A stretch of DNA of 64,000 nucleotides from Rahnella inusitata_A (GCF_965118895.1 NZ_CBCPJJ010000014.1:62001-126000); one strand, 5' to 3'; shown: positions 16,042 to 25,532, numbered from the stretch's first letter. A program made the numbers and translations. The notes: generated by a model from the sequence alone, not told the origin.

Positions 16042-17955
16042 ATGTTTTCACCAGACGTTAAGATCAAAGTTCAAAACTTTGGTCGCTTCCTGAGTAACAT
16101 GGTAATGCCCAACATCGGCGCGTTCATCGCCTGGGGTATCATTACCGCTCTGTTCATTCCTACCGGCTGGATTCCTAACGAAACATTAGCGAAACTGGTT
16201 GGCCCGATGATCACTTATCTCCTGCCATTGCTCATCGGTTTCACCGGTGGTCGTCTGGTCGGTGGTGATCGCGGTGGTGTGGTCGGTGCAATCACCGTAA
16301 TGGGTGTGATAGTCGGTGCGGACATGCCGATGTTCCTCGGTGCGATGATTGGTGGCCCGCTGGGCGGCTGGTGTATCAAGCGCTTTGACCGTTGGGTTGA
16401 CGGTAAAATCAAAAGCGGCTTTGAGATGCTGGTTAACAACTTCTCAGCCGGTATTATCGGTATGCTGCTGGCGATCCTCGCCTTCCTGGCAATCGGTCCG
16501 CTGGTAGAAGCGCTGTCTAAAGTGCTGGCTGCAGGCGTGCACATCATGGTTATTCATAACCTGTTGCCGCTGGCCTCTATCTTTGTTGAACCGGCGAAAA
16601 TCCTGTTCCTCAATAACGCCATTAACCACGGTATCTTCTCTCCACTGGGCATCCAGCAGGCGACTGAAACCGGTAAATCTATCTTCTTCCTGATCGAAGC
16701 GAACCCAGGTCCGGGTATGGGCGTCCTGATGGCGTACATGTTCTTCGGTCGTGGCAGTGCCAAGCAATCTGCTGGCGGCGCGGCAATCATCCACTTCCTG
16801 GGTGGTATCCACGAAATTTATTTCCCATACGTTCTGATGAATCCACGTCTGCTGCTGGCGGTTATCCTCGGTGGTATGACCGGCGTATTCACCCTGACTC
16901 TGCTGAACGGCGGTCTGGTATCTCCGGCTTCACCGGGTTCCATCCTGGCAGTACTGGCGATGACGCCAAAAGGGGCTTACTTCGCTAACATCGCGGCTAT
17001 CGTGGCAGCATTTGCGGTATCCTTCGTGGTCTCTGCACTGTTGCTGAAAACCACCAAAGCGAAAGAAGGCGACGATCTGGACGAAGCAACCCGTCGCATG
17101 CAGGACATGAAAGCCGAATCTAAAGGCGGCAAACCTTCTGCAACGGGCGTGGCGGGCGACCTGTCCACCGTGCGTAAAATTATCGTAGCCTGTGACGCCG
17201 GTATGGGTTCCAGCGCAATGGGTGCCGGTGTTCTGCGTAAGAAAGTGCAGGATGCGGGGCTGACCAATATCAGCGTCACCAACAGCGCAATCAACAACTT
17301 GCCTGACGATGTGGATTTGGTGATTACCCACCGCGACCTGACTGAACGTGCCATGCGTCAGGTGCCGCATGCGCAGCATATCTCGCTGACCAACTTCCTC
17401 GACAGCGGCCTTTACACTGACCTGACTTCCCGTCTGGTTGAAGTGAACAAAGCCAGCCAGTACAAAGAGAAAGTGACCACCACGCTCGGCGACAGCATCG
17501 TGGCTGATACTGATAACGAAAACCTGTTCCGTATGAGCGAAAGCAACATCTTCCTCGGCCTGCAGGCGACCAGTAAAGAAGATGCGATCCGCTTTGCCGG
17601 TGAGCAACTGGTGAAAGGCGGTTATGTTCAGGCAGAATATGTCGAAGCGATGTTGGCCCGTGAGCAGCTGACCTCCACGTATCTGGGTGAATCCATCGCT
17701 GTGCCACACGGCACCATCGAAGCGAAAGACCGCGTACTGAAAACCGGTATTGTGTTCTGCCAGTATCCGGCGGGTATCCGCTGGGGTGAAGACGAGGATG
17801 ACAGAGCGCGTCTGGTTATCGGTATCGCCGCACGTAATAATGAGCACATCAACGTGATCACTAAACTGACCACGGCGCTTGATGAAGATGGCGTGATTGA
17901 CCGTCTGGCCAACACCACCAGCGTGGAAGAAGTCCTGAGTATTCTTCGCGGTTAA
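16042..17955 (+). CDS. mtlA: Mannitol PTS permease, EIICBA
   Basis: A 637-residue mannitol-specific EII of the phosphotransferase system, the same length as E. coli MtlA. EIIC membrane domain to about residue 345, containing the GGIHEIYFPY substrate motif; EIIB at about 375-470 with phosphorylated Cys near 384 (IIVACDAGMGSSAMG); EIIA at about 490-637 with phosphorylated His near 555 (ESIAVPHGT). It imports mannitol as mannitol 1-phosphate. I chose the ATG at 16042 (MFSPDVKIKV) with AGGGGTG eight bases upstream; the GTG at 16033 overlaps that ribosome-binding site. Confidence 0.97.
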   Translation: MFSPDVKIKVQNFGRFLSNMVMPNIGAFIAWGIITALFIPTGWIPNETLAKLVGPMITYLLPLLIGFTGGRLVGGDRGGVVGAITVMGVIVGADMPMFLGAMIGGPLGGWCIKRFDRWVDGKIKSGFEMLVNNFSAGIIGMLLAILAFLAIGPLVEALSKVLAAGVHIMVIHNLLPLASIFVEPAKILFLNNAINHGIFSPLGIQQATETGKSIFFLIEANPGPGMGVLMAYMFFGRGSAKQSAGGAAIIHFLGGIHEIYFPYVLMNPRLLLAVILGGMTGVFTLTLLNGGLVSPASPGSILAVLAMTPKGAYFANIAAIVAAFAVSFVVSALLLKTTKAKEGDDLDEATRRMQDMKAESKGGKPSATGVAGDLSTVRKIIVACDAGMGSSAMGAGVLRKKVQDAGLTNISVTNSAINNLPDDVDLVITHRDLTERAMRQVPHAQHISLTNFLDSGLYTDLTSRLVEVNKASQYKEKVTTTLGDSIVADTDNENLFRMSESNIFLGLQATSKEDAIRFAGEQLVKGGYVQAEYVEAMLAREQLTSTYLGESIAVPHGTIEAKDRVLKTGIVFCQYPAGIRWGEDEDDRARLVIGIAARNNEHINVITKLTTALDEDGVIDRLANTTSVEEVLSILRG

Positions 17956-17989
17956 GCCTTAAACATTCAGAAAATATAGAGCGTCACTC

Positions 17990-18036
17990 AGCGGGTCTTA
18001 CGAGACCCGCTTGTTGATTCGGAGCCGGGCGGCTCC
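17990..18036 (+). other. Two stem-loops between mtlA and mtlD
   Basis: AGCGGGTCT-TACG-AGACCCGCT (17990-18011) and GGAGCC-GGGC-GGCTCC (18021-18036) lie in the 123-bp gap. Neither is followed by a good T tract. They may act as partial attenuator or 3' protection of mtlA mRNA within the operon. Confidence 0.55.
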
Positions 18037-18078
18037 CCAGCTTTACCTAATGATGGCCCCCGATTTGAAGGAAATATT

Positions 18079-19227
18079 ATGAAAGCATTACATTTTGGCG
18101 CAGGTAACATTGGCCGCGGTTTTATCGGTAAATTATTGGCTGATGCCGGAATCGAACTGACGTTTGCGGATGTCAGCCCTGTCTTACTCGACGCGCTCAA
18201 CAGCCGTAAAGGCTATGACGTGCATGTCGTGGGTGAACAGGCCACCGTTGAGCCGGTCAGCAACGTCAGCGCTGTGAACAGCGCAGGCCAGGATGCGATT
18301 AACCTGATCGCCGAAGTCGATTTAGTCACCACCGCCGTGGGCCCGACCGTGCTGGAAAAAATCGCGCCAAACGTCGCGAAAGGTCTGGTTCTGCGTCACC
18401 AGCAGGGTAACGAAAACCCGCTGAATATCATCGCCTGTGAAAATATGGTGCGCGGCACCAGCCAGTTCAAACAGCACGTATTCAACGCGCTGCCGGAAGA
18501 TGAGAAAGTGTGGGTTGAAGCGCATATCGGTTTTGTCGATTCCGCTGTAGACCGCATTGTTCCGCCAGCCGCCGCCGGTACTACCGATCCGCTGGAAGTG
18601 ACGGTAGAAACCTTCAGCGAGTGGATTGTCGATCAAACTCAGTTTAAAGGCACTTTGCCGAAAATCGCCGGAATGGAACTGACCGACAACCTGATGGCGT
18701 TCGTCGAGCGCAAACTCTTTACCCTGAACACCGGTCATGCGATCACCGCGTACCTCGGCCAGCAGGCCGGCCACGCCACCATTCGTGAGGCGATCCTCGA
18801 CGAGAAAGTGCGACTGATCGTTCGCGGCGCGATGGTCGAAAGCGGCGAAGTGCTGATCCGTCGTTATGGCTTTGATTCGCAAAAACACGGCGCATACATC
18901 GAAAAAATTCTGTCCCGCTTTGAAAACCCGTATCTGCACGATGACGTGGAACGCGTTGGCCGTCAGCCGCTGCGTAAACTGAGCGCGGGCGACCGTCTGA
19001 TCAAACCGTTGCTGGGCACGCAGGAATATCGTCTGCCGCACAATAATCTGGTGATCGGTATTGCTGCCGCGATGCGTTATCGCAGCGAGCAGGATCCACA
19101 GGCTAAAGAGCTGGCAGAGCTGCTGGAGAAAGTCGGGCCGAAAGCTGCCCTTGCCCAGATCTCAGGTCTGCCGGAAGAAGGCGAAGTCGTCGCCGAAGCC
19201 GTAAAAATCTACGAATCCATGCACTAA
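18079..19227 (+). CDS. mtlD: Mannitol-1-phosphate 5-dehydrogenase
   Basis: A 382-residue NAD-dependent polyol dehydrogenase, the same size as E. coli MtlD, converting mannitol 1-phosphate to fructose 6-phosphate. The N-terminal Rossmann motif is MKALHFGAGNIGRGFIG; the C-terminal catalytic region includes ERKLFTLNTGHAITAYLG with the conserved NTGH. It is the middle gene of the mannitol operon, with GAAGGA upstream of the start. Confidence 0.97.
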   Translation: MKALHFGAGNIGRGFIGKLLADAGIELTFADVSPVLLDALNSRKGYDVHVVGEQATVEPVSNVSAVNSAGQDAINLIAEVDLVTTAVGPTVLEKIAPNVAKGLVLRHQQGNENPLNIIACENMVRGTSQFKQHVFNALPEDEKVWVEAHIGFVDSAVDRIVPPAAAGTTDPLEVTVETFSEWIVDQTQFKGTLPKIAGMELTDNLMAFVERKLFTLNTGHAITAYLGQQAGHATIREAILDEKVRLIVRGAMVESGEVLIRRYGFDSQKHGAYIEKILSRFENPYLHDDVERVGRQPLRKLSAGDRLIKPLLGTQEYRLPHNNLVIGIAAAMRYRSEQDPQAKELAELLEKVGPKAALAQISGLPEEGEVVAEAVKIYESMH

Positions 19228-19272
19228 TACTGCGTTCGTTTTGATTTCGCCAACACCAGGCAAAGAAAGCCC

Positions 19273-19299
19273 TGTCGGGCAGGCAGTGACTGCCCGACA
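19273..19299 (+). other. Stem-loop between mtlD and mtlR
   Basis: Perfect 10-bp stem TGTCGGGCAG / CTGCCCGACA with a 7-nt loop, followed by TGTGCGTTT. It is a possible leaky terminator that would lower mtlR expression relative to mtlAD. Confidence 0.5.
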
Positions 19300-19363
19300 T
19301 GTGCGTTTCAGGGATGACGCCAAGGGCGTTAAAAGCATCGGTTCTTTATTGCAAGAAAGCCCA

Positions 19364-19912
19364 ATGGAAAAAGCTCAGGCATTTGAAAACCGTGTCCTCG
19401 AGAAGCTCAATGCAGGTAAAACCGTGCGCAGCTTCCTGATGACGTCCGTCGAATTACTGGCCGAAGCGCTGGATATTCTGGTGGTGCAGGTTTTCCGCAA
19501 AGACGATTACGCGGTAAAATACGCGGTCGAACCGTTGCTGACCGGCACCGGTCCGCTGGGCGATCTGTCCGTGCGTCTGAAACTGATTTATGCGCTGGGT
19601 GTCATCAGCCGTCATGAATATGAAGATGCGGAATTATTGATGGCGCTGCGTGAAGAGCTGAACTACGACGGCGAAGAGTACCGGTTTACCGACGATGAAA
19701 TTCTGGGGCCGTTCGGAGAGTTGCACTGCGTAACCGAGCTACCGCCTGCGCCGACCTTCCTGAAACCCGGTGAAGCCGACGAATCGCTGATCGCCATGCA
19801 ACGCCAGCGTTATCAGCAAATCGTCCGCTCCACCATGGTGCTTTCCGTGACCGGCCTTATCGCCCACATCAGCAATCAGCAGCCCTCACGTCTGTCCCCC
19901 GTTCAGAAATAA
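19364..19912 (+). CDS. mtlR: Mannitol operon repressor MtlR
   Basis: A 182-residue MtlR-family protein; motifs AFENRVLEKLNAGKTVRSFL, GPLGDLSVRLKLIYALG and DDEILGPFGELHC agree with E. coli MtlR. The family represses the mtl operon in E. coli but has no classical DNA-binding fold. Start chosen at the ATG at 19364 after AAGAAAG; the frame is open to 19241, but that extension passes through the stem-loop and lacks family similarity. It is the last gene of mtlADR. Confidence 0.92.
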   Translation: MEKAQAFENRVLEKLNAGKTVRSFLMTSVELLAEALDILVVQVFRKDDYAVKYAVEPLLTGTGPLGDLSVRLKLIYALGVISRHEYEDAELLMALREELNYDGEEYRFTDDEILGPFGELHCVTELPPAPTFLKPGEADESLIAMQRQRYQQIVRSTMVLSVTGLIAHISNQQPSRLSPVQK

Positions 19913-19917
19913 CGTGA

Positions 19918-20526
19918 CTACATCATGGCATGGCGCACTTCGCCGACCAGCAGCCACAGCGCGGTAAGCGCCATCATGCCGCCCATGACTGTATTGAACA
20001 GTTTCAGTTTCCACTCAACGCGTAACGCCTGACGTAACCTGTCACCCATCACCACCCACACCAGAATGCACGGCAGGTTGATCAGCGCGAAGCCGATGCA
20101 AATCAGCAGCGTGTGATGCAGCATATTGCCATCCGGGGGCGTAAACAGAATCGCCACGTTGGTCGCCATCAGCCAGGCTTTCGGGTTGATCGCCTGAAAC
20201 AGCGCGCCGCCGACCATGTTCATCGGTTGCTGTTTCTCACCTTCTTTTGGCGTGCCGGAACGGTAGATTTTCCACGACAGCCAGAACAAATAGGCACAGC
20301 CGACGGCCGCCATCGGCAGGCGTACGGCGTTCATCCAGCTCAGTAAAATCGCCAGCATTGAGGTCATCAGCGCACATTGCACGACGCAGCCGAGTGTTAT
20401 CCCGAGCATCATCGGCACGCTGCGGCGCAGCCCGAAATTCACGCCGGAAGCCGCCAGCAGCAGATTGTTCGGACCCGGTGTAATCGACATCACGGTGACG
20501 TAACTGACAAAAGCGGTATCTATCAT
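19918..20526 (-). CDS. LysE/RhtB-family amino acid exporter
   Basis: A 202-residue inner-membrane protein with about six hydrophobic helices and the LysE/RhtB signature SITPGPNNLLLAASGVNFG near the N terminus, plus FQAINPKAWLMA in the middle. The family exports amino acids or their analogues. It is convergent with mtlR (five bases between stops) and divergent from the MocR regulator, which probably controls it. Substrate cannot be told from sequence. Confidence 0.85.
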   Translation of the reverse strand: MIDTAFVSYVTVMSITPGPNNLLLAASGVNFGLRRSVPMMLGITLGCVVQCALMTSMLAILLSWMNAVRLPMAAVGCAYLFWLSWKIYRSGTPKEGEKQQPMNMVGGALFQAINPKAWLMATNVAILFTPPDGNMLHHTLLICIGFALINLPCILVWVVMGDRLRQALRVEWKLKLFNTVMGGMMALTALWLLVGEVRHAMM

Positions 20527-20555
20527 TTTTGTTTTCCTGCTCCCCTGTATTCCAG

Positions 20556-20599
20556 AGAACCAGAATAAAGCGTTGCAGGAGAGGGTAACAGAACCAGAA
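20556..20599. promoter_or_regulatory. Direct repeats, candidate MocR operator
   Basis: AGAACCAGAA occurs twice in the same orientation (20556-20565 and 20590-20599), 34 bp apart, in the lysE/mocR divergent gap. MocR-type regulators are known to bind direct repeats. Assignment is by position only. Confidence 0.45.
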
Positions 20600-20671
20600 A
20601 TACGCTATTGTCAGGGTTACAGATTGAGATGACGCACACTGTACCCCTCCCTTTTTCACGGAACTGACACC

Positions 20672-22150
20672 ATGACTGATACCGCGGATCTGACTGACAC
20701 TCGTTACAACCAGCTGGCGGAACAACTTGCCGAAGCCATCCGCCGTGGCACGCTCGCGCCGGGCAGTCGTTTGCCGTCGGTGCGACGCAGTGCGCAGACC
20801 TGGTCAGTCAGTATTAATACCGTGGTGGCGGCGTACCGGCGGCTGGAAGATCGCGGGTTTATCGAGGCGCGGCCGCAGTCCGGTTTTTACGTCCGTGCGG
20901 CGCTGCCTGCGCTCGAACAGCATCAGCCGCAGGAGCAGCAACATACGCAGGCGGCGGAACCGGCGGATGAAGTGCTCGATCTCATCGACAAAGTGTTCGC
21001 CGCGCAAATCGACCCGACCTACACCAATCTTTCGCTGGCTTGCCCGCAGTCCAATGACTTTTATCCGAGCGGAAAACTGGGGCGTATTATGTCGTCTCTG
21101 CTGCGCCGCCAGCCCAATCTGATTGGCCAGTATGCGCTGCCACCAGGGCATCCACCGCTGCGACAGCAAATCGCCCGCCGGGCGCTGACGCTGGGGATGA
21201 TTTTAGAGCCGACTGACATCACCATCACGCACGGTTGTATGGAAGCGTTACAACTGGCGCTGCGCGTCACCACGCAACCCGGCGACAGTGTGGGGCTGGA
21301 GACGCCGACTTATTTCTATCTGCTGCCGCTGCTCGCCAGTCTGGGGCTGAAGGCGGTGGAAATCCCGACCGATCCGCAAACCGGCCTTTCGCTGGACGTG
21401 CTGGAAATGCTGCTCAGCGAAAAACGTCTGAACGCGGTGATCGCCATGCCGACGGCGCAGAATCCGCTGGGCTTCACCATGCCGTTAGCCGCGAAAAAAC
21501 GGCTGGCGCGGATGATGAACGATCATCAGGTACCACTGATTGAAGATGGCCTGTATGCGGAAATTCAGTTCGGCGCGACGCTGTCCCCGGCGGTGAAAGC
21601 GTTTGACCGCGATGGCTGGATCCTGTTTTGCACCAGTTTTACCAAAACGCTGGCGCCAGATTTTCGTATCGGCTGGATGGAGGGGGGGCGCTTTGCCGCG
21701 AAGCTGCACAAGCTGAAAGCGGTCTCATCGATGGCTGAATCTGCGCTGCTCTCGCAAACGCTGACGGTGTTTCTGGAGTCAGGCGGCTATGACCACCATC
21801 TGCGTGCGCTGCGCCGCCGGTATGCCTCACAGGTCGAGCAGGCGCGTGCGCTGATCGCCCTGCATTTCCCGCAGGGAACGCGTGCCACACAACCGGCGGG
21901 CGGCTTCGTGATTTGGGTGGATTTCCCGGCGGGCGTCGATTGCGTGGCGTTATTCCGCCAGCTATTAGAGGATAAAATCTGCATGACGCCAGGCCAGCTT
22001 TATTCGCCGAGCGGCCGTTACACCAATGGCCTGCGGCTATCCTGTTGTTATGTGTTCGACACGCGGTATATTTCGGCCATGGTCCGCATTGGCCAGCGCG
22101 CCTGTGAGATGTGCGGTTTGCCTCCGGGGCTGGCAGAATCGCAGGAGTGA
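20672..22150 (+). CDS. MocR-type (GntR/aminotransferase) transcriptional regulator
   Basis: A 492-residue chimera: GntR-type winged helix at about residues 10-75 (LAPGSRLPSVRRSAQTWSVS), a linker rich in Gln/Glu, then a class I aminotransferase-like domain from about 110. The PLP Schiff-base lysine is K325 in SFTKTLAPDFRIGW. Such proteins use PLP or its amino acid adducts as effector. The gene is divergent from the LysE-family exporter. It is not obviously PdxR, since no pdxS/T genes are nearby. Confidence 0.87.
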   Translation: MTDTADLTDTRYNQLAEQLAEAIRRGTLAPGSRLPSVRRSAQTWSVSINTVVAAYRRLEDRGFIEARPQSGFYVRAALPALEQHQPQEQQHTQAAEPADEVLDLIDKVFAAQIDPTYTNLSLACPQSNDFYPSGKLGRIMSSLLRRQPNLIGQYALPPGHPPLRQQIARRALTLGMILEPTDITITHGCMEALQLALRVTTQPGDSVGLETPTYFYLLPLLASLGLKAVEIPTDPQTGLSLDVLEMLLSEKRLNAVIAMPTAQNPLGFTMPLAAKKRLARMMNDHQVPLIEDGLYAEIQFGATLSPAVKAFDRDGWILFCTSFTKTLAPDFRIGWMEGGRFAAKLHKLKAVSSMAESALLSQTLTVFLESGGYDHHLRALRRRYASQVEQARALIALHFPQGTRATQPAGGFVIWVDFPAGVDCVALFRQLLEDKICMTPGQLYSPSGRYTNGLRLSCCYVFDTRYISAMVRIGQRACEMCGLPPGLAESQE

Positions 22151-22239
22151 GCTGAAGAATTGCCCACTTCCTGATACACTGACGGTTATTATTCCCAATT
22201 TACAGTTTTGCCCGCTGCGGCATGAACGGATCTGACACC

Positions 22240-22602
22240 ATGAAAGAAATCGAAAAAGCCGAGATTAAACGCCTCAGCGACATGCTTGATGCCCTGAATC
22301 ACAAAGACCCTACGGTTATCCAGCAGGGTAATTCTGATCTCATCGCCAAGCACGAAGAAGAGAAAGAAAAGCTGGCCGCTGAAATTGCGCGCCTGAAAGA
22401 TGTGCGGGTCAAAAAACTCAGCACCGAAGCGCAGAAGCTGGAGCAGTTGCCGTTCAGCCGTGAAATCACTAAGAAAGAACAGGCTGATATGGGCACGCTG
22501 AAGAAAACCGTACGCGGTATCGTGGTCGTTCACCCGATGACCGCGCTGGGACGCGAAATGGGCCTGAAAGTGGTAACCGGTTTCGCTAAAAAAGCGTTCT
22601 GA
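22240..22602 (+). CDS. yibL: Ribosome-associated protein YibL
   Basis: A 120-residue lysine- and glutamate-rich protein beginning MKEIEKAEIKRLSDMLDAL, with a predicted coiled coil over about residues 1-65 and the conserved tail VRGIVVVHPMTALGREMG. Length and sequence match E. coli YibL, which co-purifies with ribosomes. Start chosen at 22240 from that match. It is separated from mtlR by the lysE/mocR pair. Confidence 0.9.
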   Translation: MKEIEKAEIKRLSDMLDALNHKDPTVIQQGNSDLIAKHEEEKEKLAAEIARLKDVRVKKLSTEAQKLEQLPFSREITKKEQADMGTLKKTVRGIVVVHPMTALGREMGLKVVTGFAKKAF

Positions 22603-22611
22603 TTTTTAACG

Positions 22612-22707
22612 CCCTCCCCTGCGAAGGGGAGGGTTGGGGTATTAATGGCCTCTCTGCCGTTTGCAATACCCCCTCCCTGCCTCCCACCCTTGCAGGGGGA
22701 GGAGCAA
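22612..22707. repeat. REP-like intergenic repeat, copy 2 (paired inverted units)
   Basis: Forward unit at 22612-22648: hairpin with a 9-bp stem CCCTCCCCT / AGGGGAGGG and GCGA loop, then TTGGGGTATTAATGGC. Inverted unit at 22668-22707, ending GCAGGGGGAGGAGCAA. The same two units occur at 37405-37496 in the opposite order. The element lies between the convergent genes yibL and yiiM. Confidence 0.8.
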
Positions 22708-22711
22708 GACC

Positions 22712-23383
22712 CTACTTCCCAAACAATCTCCGTCCAAAATCCTCAATCTTGCGGTTCACCAGACGCATCTGCATCGTCTTGCTCCAGCTGGCAGAAATCC
22801 CTGCGGCTGACATCAGACGGCGATATTGTTCTTCATCGAACGGCATGTGAAACGCGATAGAAATCGCCTCAGCGACTGAGACGTCGCTGTTGCGCGTCAG
22901 CAACTCCAGCGGACGATCGCCGCTGATATTTCCGCTGCCCACCACGCGATACAACCAGCCGCAGCGCCCGCTGCTTTGCAGTAAAGGCGACAGATTTTTG
23001 CAGTCGAGAAAATGGTTCAGCTTATAGCAGGGCGCACGTGGCTGCGTGACCTGAATCAGCGCCTCGCCCCAGCGGAAGATATCGCCGATAAACACATTCT
23101 CTTCAGTCATGCCCAGCGTGGAAAGGTTCTCGCCAAACGCGGGCGGATGAAAGCGCTCTTCTTCTTCAGGAAATTGCTGACGCAGCCAGGCGTAATGCTC
23201 GCGTGGAAAATGACACAGCGCGCGATCCGCGCCGCCGTGATAAGACGTTTCGGCGTGCTGATCGCCTTCTAGGCCCAGATGCGTTAATGGTATGCCGCCG
23301 TTGACCTGACGTTTGGCAATTGCGCTTGGTGAGTAATCGGGGTAGCTCTCAACAGTACCAATGTAGACGTCGGGATAATGCAT
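22712..23383 (-). CDS. yiiM: MOSC-domain protein YiiM
   Basis: A 223-residue protein of the YiiM type: MOSC domain with ALCHFPREHY, FGENLSTLGMTEENVFIGD and the Mo-cofactor-binding Cys in QPRAPCYKL. E. coli YiiM (224 residues) reduces N-hydroxylated base analogues such as 6-hydroxylaminopurine using molybdenum cofactor. It lies near sodA, as in E. coli. The stop codon is immediately next to the REP-like repeat. Confidence 0.9.
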   Translation of the reverse strand: MHYPDVYIGTVESYPDYSPSAIAKRQVNGGIPLTHLGLEGDQHAETSYHGGADRALCHFPREHYAWLRQQFPEEEERFHPPAFGENLSTLGMTEENVFIGDIFRWGEALIQVTQPRAPCYKLNHFLDCKNLSPLLQSSGRCGWLYRVVGSGNISGDRPLELLTRNSDVSVAEAISIAFHMPFDEEQYRRLMSAAGISASWSKTMQMRLVNRKIEDFGRRLFGK

Positions 23384-23499
23384 AAGATCTCCGCTTGGAA
23401 TCAGTCGTTGACCTCAGCATAACCTGCATCCCATGCCGTGAGTAGGAAGAATCACCCCGCGCGCCATCGGGGAGAAAGCGCGCAGGGCGAAAAGAGGGA

Positions 23500-25443
23500 T
23501 CAGAAAGTTTCCCAGTTTTCCTGGCTGGTTTTGTTCTGCACCGGAGAAAGCGCCGGGCGACGCAGCGCATTGGCCGCCGGTGCGTGCTCCATATTGCGGT
23601 TATCCGCCAGACGGAATACCGAGACCGCCTGCGTCAGCGTAGCCGCCTGATCTTCCAGAGAATCTGCGGCAGCAGAAGACTGCTCCACCAGCGCGGCGTT
23701 CTGCTGGGTGGTGCTGTCCATCTCGACGATAGCCTGAGAAATCTGGCTGATGCCGCGGCTTTGCTCGTCAGACGCCGAAGCAATTTCACCCATAATATCG
23801 CGCACGTGCGAAACCGATTTAACGATGTCCTGCATGGTGCGACCGGTGTTTTCCACCAGTTTCGCGCCGGTATTGACGCGCTCGACCGATTCGGCAATCA
23901 GCCCTTCGATTTCTTTCGCGGCCTGCGCACTGCGCTGTGCCAGCGTGCGGACTTCAGAGGCAACCACCGAGAAGCCGCGCCCTTGTTCTCCGGCTCTTGC
24001 TGCTTCGACTGCGGCGTTCAGCGCCAGAATGTTGGTCTGGAAGGCGATGCCGTTGATCACTGAAGTAATTTCAGCAATACGCTTCGAACTCCCGGAAATC
24101 TGTTGCATGGTGTCGACAACGTCGCTGACCTGCTTACCGCCGAGCGTGGCAGTGCCGGAGGCTTCACTGGCAAGTTTGCTGGCGTGATGCGCGTTATCGG
24201 CGTTCTGTTTCACCGTTGCGCTCAGTTCTTCCATGCTGGCTGCCGTCTCTTCCACCGCAGCGGCCTGCTGTTCGGTGCGTGATGACAAATCGGTATTTCC
24301 GGCGGCGATTTCGGCCGCCGCGTGGGAAACCTGCGTCACGCCCGAGCGGATTTCGTAAATCATGGTGCTGAGGTTCTGGCTCATCGCCGCAACCGCATTC
24401 ATCAGCATGCCCAGCTCGTCGCGACGCGTCGTCGGATGTGCTGCGGTCAGATCACCTTTGGCAATCAGCTCGGCGGTCTGCAAGGTGGCGCGCAGCGGCT
24501 GAGTAATCTGACGGGTGATGCGCCATGCGATTAAAATCCCGGCCAGCAGCACTGTCAGCGTTATCACCATCATCATTAACTGTGCACGGCTGATATCAGT
24601 GTGTGTATTTGCCAGCTCATTTTTGAAGATTTTTCCCACCAGCGTATTCATCTCACTGGCTTTGACCGACAGCACCTGCGAGTTCTGCTGTTCTTCATCA
24701 TAGGCAGGCATGTAGGCGACGACGTGGCTTTTATAGTCGGCCAGCGCGGTCATCAGCGGAGCCAGTGTGGCCTGCTGATTCGGCAGTAACAGCGCGTTCA
24801 GTTTTTTGGCGTTCGCCTGCGTATCATCAATGGCCTTCAGCAACGTGGTTTCGGATTCTTTATCCATGTTCAGCAACAGGCCTCGCACGTAGTAACGCAC
24901 GCTGATCAGTTTCTGAATCACTTCCGCCAGAGACAAGCGGATGGAAGGATCGGCATCTTCCACGCGCAGCTGATCTTGCAGGCGTTTCACTACCGCTTCG
25001 GTTTCAGAAAGATTCCAGCTGGCACGCACGGCGTCTTTCATATCGACGGCCTTTTTAAACGCGTCCTGCGCCTGCTGATATTCCCGGATTTTCACCGGCA
25101 CCTGATCGAGATTCGCCTGGCTGGTGGCATCCCATTCCAATGTGCCTTTAGATTGGGCAATCAGCTGCGAAAGCGCGTTGATTTTGTCCTGATTCTGCTG
25201 GAGATAGACGGGATCGTACTTAAGCTGATACAGCGTGCGGCTCAGACGCGCGTCGTTGAGTAACGCATTCATCTGATTACTAAAATCGACTTTCTCAGCC
25301 CGCTGGCTGATGTCATTAAGTTTGACCATGCCTGCCACGGTGATCACGGCGGCGATCAATAATACCAATCCGAATCCCAGACCCAGTTTGGTGCCCACCT
25401 TGAGATTATTCATCCACTGCGAAAGACCCGTGCCGTTACCCAT
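23500..25443 (-). CDS. Methyl-accepting chemotaxis protein with HBM-type sensor and CheR-tether
   Basis: A 647-residue transmembrane chemoreceptor: TM1 at about 20-39, a roughly 240-residue all-helical periplasmic region of the HBM (helical bimodular) kind, TM2 at about 284-305, HAMP at about 305-360, then a signalling domain with the hairpin tip INGIAFQTNILALNAAVEAA. It ends in NWETF, the exact pentapeptide that tethers CheR/CheB to Tar and Tsr. HBM receptors often sense organic acids, but the ligand is unknown. A sigma-28 promoter precedes it. Confidence 0.92.
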   Translation of the reverse strand: MGNGTGLSQWMNNLKVGTKLGLGFGLVLLIAAVITVAGMVKLNDISQRAEKVDFSNQMNALLNDARLSRTLYQLKYDPVYLQQNQDKINALSQLIAQSKGTLEWDATSQANLDQVPVKIREYQQAQDAFKKAVDMKDAVRASWNLSETEAVVKRLQDQLRVEDADPSIRLSLAEVIQKLISVRYYVRGLLLNMDKESETTLLKAIDDTQANAKKLNALLLPNQQATLAPLMTALADYKSHVVAYMPAYDEEQQNSQVLSVKASEMNTLVGKIFKNELANTHTDISRAQLMMMVITLTVLLAGILIAWRITRQITQPLRATLQTAELIAKGDLTAAHPTTRRDELGMLMNAVAAMSQNLSTMIYEIRSGVTQVSHAAAEIAAGNTDLSSRTEQQAAAVEETAASMEELSATVKQNADNAHHASKLASEASGTATLGGKQVSDVVDTMQQISGSSKRIAEITSVINGIAFQTNILALNAAVEAARAGEQGRGFSVVASEVRTLAQRSAQAAKEIEGLIAESVERVNTGAKLVENTGRTMQDIVKSVSHVRDIMGEIASASDEQSRGISQISQAIVEMDSTTQQNAALVEQSSAAADSLEDQAATLTQAVSVFRLADNRNMEHAPAANALRRPALSPVQNKTSQENWETF

Positions 25444-25505
25444 AATCGTTCTCCGTAGTACATCCCTGCGAAAATTAGCGGTTTTGTAACGCCTTTGTGA
25501 ACAAT

Positions 25506-25532
25506 CTATCGGTGGAGTAAAAATAAACTTTA
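25506..25532 (-). promoter_or_regulatory. Sigma-28 (FliA) promoter of the HBM chemoreceptor
   Basis: On the minus strand TAAAGTTT, 11 bp, ACCGATAG, against the consensus TAAAGTTT-N11-GCCGATAA. The -35 is exact, the -10 matches six of eight, and the spacing is exact; 63 bp upstream of the start codon. Confidence 0.85.
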
